Notes under the pieces: generated by a model
What the model saw: the letters and a program-made list of their open reading frames with translations, nothing else
Told to the model about the DNA's origin: nothing
Database searches by the model: none
Shown: one piece after another, positions 54,160 to 64,000 of the stretch
Layout: each line of letters opens with the position of its first letter
Numbering within the stretch: position 1 is the stretch's first letter
Translations under genes and position numbers: made by a program
NCBI RefSeq assembly: GCF_037038585.1
Contig: NC_092520.1
Location: forward strand, 2,695,001-2,759,000
Source of the DNA: Patagioenas fasciata
Taxonomy: Eukaryota > Chordata > Aves > Columbiformes > Columbidae
Length of the DNA: 64,000 nucleotides
Direction: 5' to 3'

Positions 54160-54757
54160 CCAGTTCTGGTGTCCAGGATCTCTGTTCTGCAAGAAGAATG
54201 AAGTCAGAAGGACATCCCTGCTATGGACACAATATTCCAGATGTGGTCTCACCAGGCAGTTCTGGGCCTCTCAGTTCCAGAAGGACAGGGAACTGCTGGA
54301 GAGAGTCCAGCACAGCCACCAAGATGCTGAAGGGAGTGGAGCATCTCCCGTGTGAGGAAAGGCTGAGGGAGCTGGGGCTCTGGAGCTGGAGAAGAGGAGA
54401 CTGAGGGGTGACCTCATTCATGGTTACAGATATAGAAAGGGTGAGTGTCATGAGGATGGAGCCAGGCTCTTCTCAGTGACAACCAATGGTAGGACAAGGG
54501 GCAATGGGTGCAAATTGGAACACAGGAGGTTCCACTTAAAACTGAGAAGAAACTTCTTCATGGTGAGGGTGTCAGAGCCTGGCCCAGGCTGCCCAGGGAG
54601 GTTGTGGAGTCTCCTTCTCTGCAGACATTCAAACCCGCCTGGACACCTTCCTGTGGAACCTCAGCTGGGTGTTCCTGCTCCATGGGGGGATTGCACTGGA
54701 TGAGCTTTCCAGGGCCCTTCAACCCCTGACATTCTGGGATTCTGTGATTCTGTGATG
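54160..54757 (+). mobile_element. CR1 LINE 3' fragment, ~600 bp
   Basis: Contains CAATATTCCAGATGTGGTCT, CTGAGGGGTGACCTCATTCA and the end GGGATTCTGTGATTCTGTGA. It is more diverged than the neighbouring copies. The 5' limit is approximate. Confidence 0.88.
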
Positions 54758-56458
54758 GAGGGTTGCCACCAAGAAGAAATACCTTGTCCCTGAGAGTCAT
54801 GTGGATACCACAGGGACACAAACCCCCTTCTGGATTTGGGAAGGTCCCTCTTCCACATGCCATACATTTCACCTGCTCCGGCGCAACATGATGCAGCCCT
54901 GTCCTGCAAAATCCCAAAGGTCCCTATTTTCGAGTAAAATGAGTAAGGGTTGATTGTTATTTTGGGTAGGAATGATTCAAGGAGTTTTAAATAGTAAAAC
55001 TATCCTTTTCTATAGTTATTTCCCTCTTTTTTTTTTCCCTGTTCTTGGCTGCTGGGCAGTTTGTAAACATTTATTAAAATCTGCTTTGACATCTCTCACT
55101 GAGTATTTCCTTTTGGCGAGCTTCTTACACATTTGTTTCCATCCAAATTCCCATACAAGGACAATGGGGAACCAAACCGCTTTCATCCCTCGTAGCTGGC
55201 CCAGAGCCCTCCCAAGTGTCTGGGCTGGAGATCAGACAGGGTGAGACCACCCCAAGGTCCTGGCCGCGGCGAGTCCTTCTCTCTGATGGTGCCGACCACG
55301 TGCTAAGGAGGGGAAATGTCTCCCGTGACTGTTTGCAAGACAGAAGTCTAAAAACAATGGAAAATCCCGAGCAGAAATGAGACCTCCATCACCTTGGGCC
55401 ACGGCATCTTTTTTTTGGTTCAAAAGGTCCGTGTTTGAGTCTTGAGGCTGCTTCTATAGACCATAGGGAGAACCAGCTATCTCCAAAGGACAATTCACCC
55501 TGCGTCCCTGGAGACAGCATCAGGTGTCTTTTGGAAATATCCTTCTCTCTGGTTCTAGAGACTCCTCTCACATTTCCACAGTGGACATTTACTTGCTGAA
55601 ACCAGGCCAGGTCACCCCCATGCCACTGGAGAGGGATCCATACTGACCCAGGTGCTCTGCCAAGCCAGTTTCACCATCTCAATCACCTTAAAGATGTTCT
55701 CCAGGCTGTGGAAAACATCAACTTTGAGGTCTTTGAGAGAATAAGGTCCCAATTCCCATAACTGTTGGTTTGGAGAACATTCGCTCAGAACACCTTGCAC
55801 TCACAGAAAGTAAGACCAAGACAAGGATGGAGTTGGGGGTGGAGGGATGGGCATGGTACACGGATCTGTGCACAGTACAGAAATGACTCTCACACCCACT
55901 TTGCTTTAGATATTTCATCCCCAGGCTGTGGCATCTCTGTGGCTGGTGCCATTGATGACAATTATCCTCCTTGGTTGGACCAAGGTGACCCTTGAGTTCT
56001 AGGCTGGTGGCTGAGCACAAAAAGTCAATGTCACATCTGTTTTGGGGAAAAAGCAAGTGAAATACTAGGCTGTTATAAACTACTCAGTTAAGTGAAGGTT
56101 GGAGAAGGATTTGTGGCATGAAGAGACACATACTTTCTGTCCCAGTTTCTATTTTCTGTTCCACAAGGGCACATCACATCTCACTGCCAACATGGATTTA
56201 GGGGAAGAAAGATGCTCTGGGTGGGAGAGTCAAAAGACTGAAGCTCAGTGCTTTCCTGGGAGGTGTTCAGAGGAGATGTGATCGTTGTCAGATGTGTGGC
56301 TCTGGGCACAAAATGCCAGTGATACCCTAGCAATGGTTCTTTGGGGGGCAACAGGCGGTTTTGGGGGATTCAGAGGTCCATTCATCACCTGGTTCGCAAA
56401 AAGTGTTGCTGACCAAGGCTTGGAGGGGTCTCAGGCAATCACAAATTCCCTCAAATTA
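54758..56458. other. Intergenic, no gene called
   Basis: No gene, array or retroelement recognised over about 1.7 kb. Confidence 0.6.
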
Positions 56459-56867
56459 CTGGAGCACAAGTGTGATGGGAGCGGCTGAGGGAGCTGGGGG
56501 GTTCAGCTGGAGAACAGGAGCTGAGGGGAGACCTTGTGATCTCTGAACTGCCTGAAAGGAGCTTGGAGCCAGGGGGGTCGGGCTCTGCTCCCCAGGAACA
56601 AGCGCCAGGAGCAGAGGAAACGGCCTCAAGTTGCACCAGGGGAGGTTGAGGTTGGATGTGGGGAACAATTTCTTCCCCAAAGGGCTGTGGGGCATTGGAA
56701 CAGGCTGCCCAGGGCAGTGCTGGAGTCACCATCCCTGGAGGGTTGGACAGACAGACATGAGGTTCTCAGGGTCATGGAGCAGTGCCAGGGGTGGGGGAAC
56801 AGTTGGGCTCCATGATCTTGAGGAGCTCTTCCAACCAAAATTGCTCTGTGATTCTATAATTCTATGA
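56459..56867 (+). mobile_element. CR1 LINE 3' fragment, ~410 bp
   Basis: Starts at TGGAGCACAAGTGTGATGGG and ends TGTGATTCTATAATTCTATG. It is near-identical to 21,117-21,520 and to the reversed copy at 14,655-15,050. Confidence 0.93.
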
Positions 56868-58028
56868 AGTTTCCAGCAATCACAGCAAAAAACAGATGCT
56901 GGGCTGTGTGGCTTCAGCAATCACGGGCAGAGCAGGTCCCCATGTTTGGTGGGATGTCCACAGTGATTTCTCTTCTCTGGCTCCTCACCCTGGCTGCTGC
57001 AGTGAGGTCGGTTTTCTGAGGGCCTTGAGCAGCTCTAATCAGCCTTTCTTTTAGCCCAAACAGTCCCGTTCCCACCAGCCGCTGGCTCCAGCCTGTGCTT
57101 GTCCTCCAGGTCATCGTCTTTGGGGGCATCTTGCACATTTTACCTAGCACGGATAAGGAGGGATAACCACTGAGTCCTGCATCCCCCCATACATGGGGGG
57201 CTGGAGGTCTCTCCCCTCCTGCAACACCTCCCAGCACGCCTCTCCCACCCCTCCCAGTTCATCCAGGCTGGGGTAGGACTGGTTCCCAGTGCAATATAAA
57301 GAGAAAAGGCAAAAAAAATCGAGAAAAAATGGATGCAACCATGTATTTACTGCCCCAAATCTCCCCTTCATGCCACCACTGCTGCAAAATCAGCTGGCAG
57401 GGAAGCAATATGCCCCCAGTTTAAAAGTGGTCTTCGTTTAAAAGTGCTCCCAGTTTTTAATTGCCCCCAGTTTATAAGCACAGGGAGAGTGTTTGCAGGG
57501 AGATAAGAGCTGGTACAGATGCAGGGAGCCACGTTATGATAACGTGTGGGAGAACAGCCATGAGCAAGGCCCTGCTGGGCTGCAAAACATGGAAATGTTT
57601 CAGCTTCACGAAGCCACATCCAGGGCTGAGTGACCCTGGACTGTGCCAGAGATAGGAGAGGGACACATGCCGCCAGCCTTGGGGGCACAAACATATCCTT
57701 ACCCTGTGGGACCAGCTCCAAAATCACGTACGCTCAAACTGGATTGCTTTACTCTGCTGCCCTTTGCATCCCCGAGGTTAAAAATTACCACTATAAATAA
57801 CAATATTTAAGTGGCTTCTGGCAGGGCTCAGGAGTTGATGGAAATTGAGATCAAGCAGTGTGAAGAGGTCAGAAAGGGTAAAAATGGCCCTTCGGCAGGA
57901 CTGGTTGCTTTTCCAAGCAGGTCAGCAGAACATGTGAGACCTTCTAAGTCCTGCGTATTGGCACTGACCACCCAGCCACAGGGACTGTAGGTCTCACACA
58001 GGTTCTGCTAATTTTGTGGTGTTTGGAA
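56868..58028. other. Intergenic, no gene called
   Basis: Unique sequence. No convincing gene; frames up to 119 codons have no motif. Confidence 0.55.
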
Positions 58029-58073
58029 GAATCATAGAATAATTTGGGTTGGAAGAGTATTCCAACCCCCATG
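58029..58073 (-). mobile_element. Very short CR1 3' end
   Basis: AATCATAGAATAATTTGGGT then TGGAAGAGTATTCCAACCCC is a reversed CR1 terminus directly beside a forward fragment. Confidence 0.8.
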
Positions 58074-58085
58074 CGATGAGGGTGG

Positions 58086-58327
58086 ACATGGCCTCAAGTT
58101 GCACCAGGGGAGGTTTAGATTGGATATGAGGGAAATTTTCTTCCTGGAAGGGGTTGTCAAGCATTGGAACACGTTGCCCAGGGCAGTGGTCAAGTCACCA
58201 TCCCTGGAGGTGCTTAAATGACACAGAGATGAGGTTCTTAGAGGTATGGTTTAGTGTCAGGTTAACAGCTGGACTCAATGATCTTGAGGGTCTTTTCCAA
58301 CCAAAATGATTCTATGATTCTGTGATG
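58086..58327 (+). mobile_element. CR1 LINE 3' fragment
   Basis: Runs from GGCCTCAAGTTGCACCAGGG to GATTCTATGATTCTGTGAT. It is tail-outward relative to the 45-bp fragment at 58,029. Confidence 0.92.
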
Positions 58328-58736
58328 AATCGCCTCTGGGCCTGTTGGTCCATTTGGTCACACCTGGAGGAAGGTGAGAAGCTCATAGATGCTGATGTTC
58401 TCACCAGCATGTGGAAGAGGAAGGAGACAGACCCTGAATGATCCCTCTACAGGGGATAAGGCAAGAAGAAACCCATATTAGACCAAGTGGAATCCATCTG
58501 TGATAAAAACTCCAGCTTCTCCAGCTCTACAGAGGGCACCTGAGCTGGGTGTTGCTGTAAGGCACGTGGCTACATGTCCTGTCATCCCTCACCAGCACAA
58601 CCAGACATCCCACAGTCCTTTTCCTGTCCTTCTTTTCCTGGTTGCCCATGATTTTGCTGGCACGATGCTGGACCAGGCATCCAGTCTTGCATCCTGACTC
58701 CGTCTGTCTAGAACCTCAGACGTACAAGCTTGAGAA
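58328..58736. other. Intergenic, no gene called
   Basis: Short unique spacer between CR1 fragments. Confidence 0.55.
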
Positions 58737-59014
58737 GTGGGCCCATGTGAACTTCATGAGGTTCAACAAGGCCAAGTGAAAGGTCCTGCACCTGTGTTGG
58801 GGCAACCCCCTGTGTCAATCCAGTCTGGAGATGGAGGGATGGAGAGCAAGCCCAGAAGAGCTCGTGGATGCCCCATCCCTGGAGACATCCCAGGCCAGGC
58901 TGGACGGGGCTCTGAGCAACCTGAGCTGGTGAAGATGTCCCTGCTCATGGCGGGGGTGGCGCTGGATGAGCTTTGGAGGTCCTTTCCAACTCAAACTATT
59001 CTGTGATTCTATGT
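58737..59014 (+). mobile_element. CR1 LINE fragment with internal deletion
   Basis: Starts within the end of CR1 ORF2 (GTTCAACAAGGCCAAGTG) but passes at about 58,855 directly to the terminal region (CATCCCTGGAGACATCCCAG), skipping some 300-400 bp present in the 38.6-kb copy. It ends ATTCTGTGATTCTATG. Confidence 0.88.
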
Positions 59015-59721
59015 TGTTTCAGCCCCTTTCCACCTTTGCACTTCTGATGACCTCAAGGAGCAAAGTCTGGTGAGATGTGACCCACCAAGGTCAACCTGCC
59101 CTGGGCTTTGTGTCCCAGTGGTCCCCACGGCTGCACAGCTGGCACAGCCCAGGCTGCTGTGGGGAAGAAACCACTGCACAGCTGCCATGGGATCAGAAAC
59201 TGTTCTCTCTTTATCCTCCTTCCCTCTGTGCCTCAGGGAATTTCCATTTTTGCTTTGTCTCTTGATTACATTAAAAACCTCAGGCCACACAGAACAACAG
59301 CAAAGAGGCAAGTGGGTAGCAAGAAACAGTATTTAGGGGAGGAAGGAGATGCCCTCATCCTCTTTTCTCTATGAGGTCAGAAACTGGAGTGGTTAGGAAA
59401 GGGGTTCATTGCTGAGGAACCCCAAGATATCCACATTGGATTCTTATCTCTTGACAAGTGTTCAGTCAGGCAAGGAGTTATACACTGCTCTCTCTGCAAA
59501 AAAGAGGGCTGGCTGCATATCGTGGGCATCTGCAGATATCCACAACAATTCTGCACCAAGAGGAGGCCTTTTGGTGTAGCCACACAAGATGTTGCTTTTA
59601 TATACTTGTGTAAATTTGAAGATTTCAAGATTTCCTGAAAAAAGGGCCTATAATTTGGCTTAGGGGTGCAGATTTACCATCAAGCCAAGTCATTTTGTAG
59701 GTCTCAAACCACAGAAAGTTG
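59015..59721. other. Intergenic, no gene called
   Basis: Unique sequence with no recognisable feature. Confidence 0.55.
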
Positions 59722-60372
59722 AATCATAGAATCATACAACAGTTTAGGTTGGAAGGAGCCTTCCAAGCTCCCCCAGTGCCACCCCTGCCATGACAGGGAC
59801 ATCTTCACCAGCTCAGGTTGCTCAGAGCCCCGTCCAGCCTGGCCTGGGATGTCTCCAGGGATGGTTCAGCCACCACCTCTCTGCCCAACCTGGGCCAGGC
59901 TCTCACCACCCTCAGGGCCAACAATTTCTTTCTCATGTCCGGTCTGAATCTCCCTCCTTCAGTGTAAAACCATCATCCCTTGTCCTGTTACAACAGACCC
60001 TGCCCAAAAGTCTGTCCCCATCTTTCTTCTCGGATCCTTTTAAGTCAGGAAAGGCCGCACTAAGGTCTTCCCAGAGCTTCTGCTCTCCAGCTGAACACCC
60101 CAGCTCTCTCAGCCTGTCCTCCCAGCAGAGCTGTTCCAGCCTCGCATCATTCCTGGGGCTCCTCTGGCCCCTCTCCAGCAGCTCCATGTGTGTCCTGTGC
60201 TGAGGACCCAGAGCTGGACCAGCACTGCAGGGGGGTCTCACCAGAGCGGAGCAGAGGGGCAGAATCCCCTCCCTCCCCCTGCTGCTCACGCTGCTGGGGA
60301 TGCAGCCCAGGACACGGGTGGATTTCTGGACTGCAAGCCCACGTTGCTGGCTCATGTCCATGCTCACAAGAT
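59722..60372 (-). mobile_element. CR1 LINE 3' fragment, ~650 bp
   Basis: Begins AATCATAGAATCATACAACA and ends at CACGTTGCTGGCTCATGTCC. It is the same subfamily as 38,596-39,326, in reverse. Confidence 0.93.
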
Positions 60373-63300
60373 GCCTCTCCTGGAGCAGCCATGCATGAGC
60401 TCCCAGTGCTGCCGCTGAGTTCTGAGCAGCCGAGCTGCGATGTGCAGGGTCACAGAAAGGTTTTTGTTGCGCTGCAACATTCTGACCGTTGACTCTCCAG
60501 GGCTCACATTGGGAAGCTAAAACGTCCTGGCCCACGGCCAGCTGGTCTGGGTGAAGCCAGAACAAATATTCCTCCTAGGCTAATTAGACTGAGTCTATGT
60601 GTCCGGAAAGTCACCGGCTGCCTGGAGTCTGCTGGCTGGAGCAATGGTCTAGAGAGGTTGTCCCTGGAGGAATGTGGTCAGAGGGCACCGTTGTCCCTAA
60701 GCAGGATGACCACAATGTCTCTACTGGGTGAAAACCCAAGCCCCAGACTAGAAATGTCCATGGAAACATGCTCATGCCTGTAGTACCCTTTGTTTCCCAC
60801 CAGCCCTGGCTGTCTCAGAACCTTGGGTGTTTCAAGGAGGGTCCCCCAAGATGGCCAGTTCAGCCAGGGTCTCACTATCTCTTCCAGCCTTGCTCTGGGA
60901 AGATGTTGATAGTAGTGAGATCCCCCAAACCCTGGTCTAGACCATGAATCTGATCTGAAAAAGGCATTTTCTGCAACAACATTTGCTTTCAAGACAAAAG
61001 AATTTCCTCTCTCCTCACGATGGTCACAAATAGAGCTGGTCCACTGGATGCATCTGCTGCAAGATGCTCTGGGCTTTTACTTTATGAGGTCCACAGCAGT
61101 TCAGCCTCTGTAAAAGCCTTGAAAGCTCTCAGGTCCTGAAACCCCTCTTGAGGTAGCACCGAGTATGTGCTCCATGCTTGGAGAAGAAAGTTGTATGGCC
61201 AACCTATAGCAACGACCTTGCTTGGGCATTGTCTTGATGGGTTTGATTTGGCACAGGCTAAACCCCTGCCTGGCCAAGGCCAACAAGTAGTACGGATTTA
61301 GCAGAGGAGGTTCAGTGAGTGCAAAGTATTTGCAGTGGAAAAAACAAAAAGCTACTAATGCAGTGTTTTATTGCGAAAAGGGAAATTACAAAGAAATGAG
61401 GAAGCTCCTCAGAATTAAGCGGCTGAACACAAGGATGAAATGTTTGCAGACAAAGTGGAAGTGAACTGAGGATGCAAATGCAAAGCACTGATTCAAAAAG
61501 GCCATAAAGAGGTTTCGCAGGGCAGCTAGAGCTAAACAACAGGGTGAAAAATGCCATTAGAAGACAGAAAATCTCCCGCAGAAGGTCCACGCTGTGTCTG
61601 AAGGGGAAGGCACGGAACAGGTTACGAACACGGCGAGCTGGATGCAAAAACCGGCTTGAGCGCGCGTGGAGCATTTTGGGGAACAACTCGGTTAAAGCTG
61701 AAAGAATGACTTAACGGGAACCAAAGCCCAGAGTGAAGAGCTGCAGAGCTTTCTTGGTGTTGAATAAAATTCATTGTGCTGAATTGCACGGTTGGTGAGG
61801 AGACACCACCACCTCCCGTGAGCTGTCCCTGCCTTGCTGTCCCACAGGGAGACGGGATGGAGCTATAATGATCCCCAAAGAGGAGATGAAGATATCCCCC
61901 ATTAATTATTCAGGTCCTCATGGTTATAAAAGACCTGTCCAAGACCCAGATTGTCACCACTGAGAGATGTAGCGTAGGGGTGACAGCCACTACGGCTCAT
62001 TCTCCATCACCCACCCAGTGTCCTACCTGAGGGAGTCAGGGCAACACATGGAGATTATAAAAGAGGGAAAGTTTCCAAGGCAGGGAAATTTTCTGGAGAT
62101 TATGGAGCACACCAACCCCACCTGCATCTCACAAAATCCTACAGCCACAAAAGCCGGGCGTGATTCAGAGCAGGTATCACATTGCTCATTCCTTAGCCTT
62201 GTCCCTTCCCCAGTGGCCCTTGCCAAAGATGAGGCACTGAGGCTTATGTAAAAGTATATATATAAAAAATGCACAACACGTTTGGAAAAAAAAACCCACA
62301 ACAATACAAATATATATTTATATAGAACACACATTTCACAACACATTTAAAAAGTGTCACTGCTGTTACCAGGATATCTTCAGATACCCATAGGAAATTC
62401 CCCAACGGGCAGGACACCTCAGGATGACAGCCTGAGAAATACAAAAGAGGCCCTTTTCAGAGGTATTAAACCACCTTGTTAAACCTGAGATTACCTGGGG
62501 TCAGTTTGCATCGAGCAGGGTAAACATTTGCCCTTAATGGAAAAGGATTACGTTATCTTCCCCTGCTTTTGTGAATACTTTATCTGCGGGGTAATGAAGC
62601 AACAAAGTCTTTCTCTTGCTTTTTTTCCTGCTAAATCAGGTTTATTACAGTCTTCTAACTGATTCCTCCTCCCACACAGGGTCTACGTCAAATGCGCATC
62701 CATCGGTTTCACAATAATCCCATTAACTCGCTACCGGACAAAACCCACAAAGCCAGGCCAAGTGGCAAATCTGGGGTAAGAGGCATTTTTTGAACCAAAA
62801 TTTGGGAGGAAAACATGATCGCAGTCAAAGGAAGGTCAAAGCCAATAGGTTCTGTTCCATTTTTTTAACCCTTGTCTACTTTGGTTTGTTTGCTTAAAGA
62901 AGAGATGAGCCGTCCCGTTGTTGAAAAAGTATCTTTTTTAGAAGTGAAAAGTCAAGTGCTTTGTATCATAAAAGAGGGAAGGGGAATAATTTCTCGCCTC
63001 CAGGACAAAACTCTTCATTTTGAAAGAAAATCATAAAAATCTCTCCAAAATTATGGCATGTTCTGGGAATTCAGTTGTTCCCCCCAAATTATCTCCATCC
63101 TCATCTGATGTTGGTCTTTGGGCAGCTGCTCAGCTCTTTGGGGGAAACCTTTCTTCGCACCAAACCTTGGTTCTCTGCGGTGCTCATCTGGCATGACTCG
63201 ATCTCCTTGGACATCGTTGGCCAAATCCATGGCTCTGGGCTGTGAATGTCCAGGTTATTCATTGCACCATCGCTGCCATGGTTTGGACATGGGTTCCTTC

Positions 63301-64000
63301 AAAGCAACTCCTCTTGGGGATGCCCACTGGTGGGATGGAGGTGGCCACCTGGGTGGGAGTGGTGAGGGTGTAACCCTGTGAGATGTGTACCAGAAGATGG
63401 GTCCTGGACTGTCTCATGGATCAGCACAGTTGTAGCCAGGAGGAGCCACTTTTGCTGAACCCAGCATCGTTTTTTATGCCAGGGTCACATTTCATGCAGT
63501 ATCTAGAGTTCCTCAAGAGGGTATGTGGGCTTCTAGAGGGACCTTCTCTTCCTCGTGGGTTCATTGGATAGCAGGGTCTTGTGCAGGTCATGGCCAACAT
63601 CTCGCTCAGAACAGAAACTGAATTGCCCAAACAAGGTGTTTGATGGGCCAAAGCGGGGAGGAGGAGAGCCCCAAAACACCAACCACATAGCTGAAGGAGG
63701 GAACCCAGAGGGGTGAAGCTCTCTTCCTCCATCTACGGGCAACCAGGAGGAAGAACAGCTGCTACAAATGAATGTTTACATCACATTTCAACCCAGATGC
63801 CTTCTGGAGATGCTCAAGCAATTACCAAAACTTGGGAGTCCTTTACTAATTGGGACAAAAAAGGGCAATATTTTGACATGAGGTGGTTTTTGATGCTACA
63901 AGGAGTTGTCACAAAGTGCTGCTCTTCCTTCAGGCTTTGTGCTGTGGAGAGGAGATCCCTGCATCACCACCCAGTTGCTGAAACGCAGAGATGGGTTGCA
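60373..64000. other. Right-hand end, intergenic
   Basis: No gene recognised. AT-rich tracts lie at 62,250-62,330. The segment 61,300-61,760 is compositionally even and may be an old interspersed element, but I cannot name it. Confidence 0.5.

Noticed and set aside
61300..61760. Possible old retroelement or retroviral fragment
   Set aside because: No reverse-transcriptase, LTR or CR1 signature that I can recognise; the resemblance is only compositional.
44601..64000. Search for P2RY2 or FCHSD2 exons, expected upstream by synteny
   Set aside because: No seven-transmembrane frame of about 370 codons and no recognisable FCHSD2 exon is present; they must lie beyond the window, if the order is kept.

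Overview
The window is a piece of a bird genome, seen as about 64 kb of vertebrate DNA with widely spaced exons, GT-AG introns, GC-rich first exons and at least eighteen fragments of CR1-type LINE retrotransposons (3' ends of the form ATTCTATGATTCTATGA), the dominant avian interspersed repeat. Two protein-coding genes are recognisable, both on the minus strand, in the order P2RY6 then ARHGEF17. That adjacency matches my memory of human 11q13.4, so the block appears to be conserved synteny. The P2Y receptor closely resembles the avian P2Y3 receptor, the bird counterpart of mammalian P2Y6.

Layout. Positions 1-33,271 hold the first part of ARHGEF17 (RhoA-class guanine nucleotide exchange factor, TEM4), read right to left. 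A 2.9-kb first coding exon (33,271-30,326) encodes the long disordered N-terminal region. Intron 1 is 25.3 kb. Six small exons between 4,992 and 540 encode the catalytic DH domain and the first residues of the PH-like segment. The rest of the gene lies beyond position 1. Together these exons give 1,215 codons with no frame break.

Intron 1 is unusual: by my count about 45% is minisatellite, in at least nine arrays with unit lengths from 17 to about 50 bp. The largest is a 3.6-kb array of a 23-bp unit at 8,530-12,120. Several arrays produce long spurious open frames on both strands. Non-repetitive islands between them hold a TATA-preceded GC-rich open frame at 7,194-7,328, a MEF2/forkhead motif cluster near 12.7 kb and an AT-rich inverted repeat at 27,694-27,788.

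Positions 33,272-37,177 contain the ARHGEF17 CpG/GC-rich promoter region, another tandem array and the intergenic gap. P2RY6 has a single coding exon (38,435-37,455), a spliced 5' leader and a probable GC-box promoter with a noncoding first exon near 44.5 kb; its leader intron carries two more minisatellites and a CR1. From 44.6 kb to 64 kb I find no gene: the sequence is intergenic, rich in CR1 fragments (48.9-60.4 kb), with a 560-bp polypyrimidine tract at 51.5-52.1 kb.

The two genes have related outputs: P2Y6-type receptors couple through Gq and can feed Rho signalling, and ARHGEF17 activates Rho GTPases. Their adjacency is probably an accident of synteny; nothing here shows shared control. 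I found no bacterial-type operon, CRISPR array, tRNA or rRNA. The nearest things to undescribed biology are in intron 1 of ARHGEF17 and are listed as findings.
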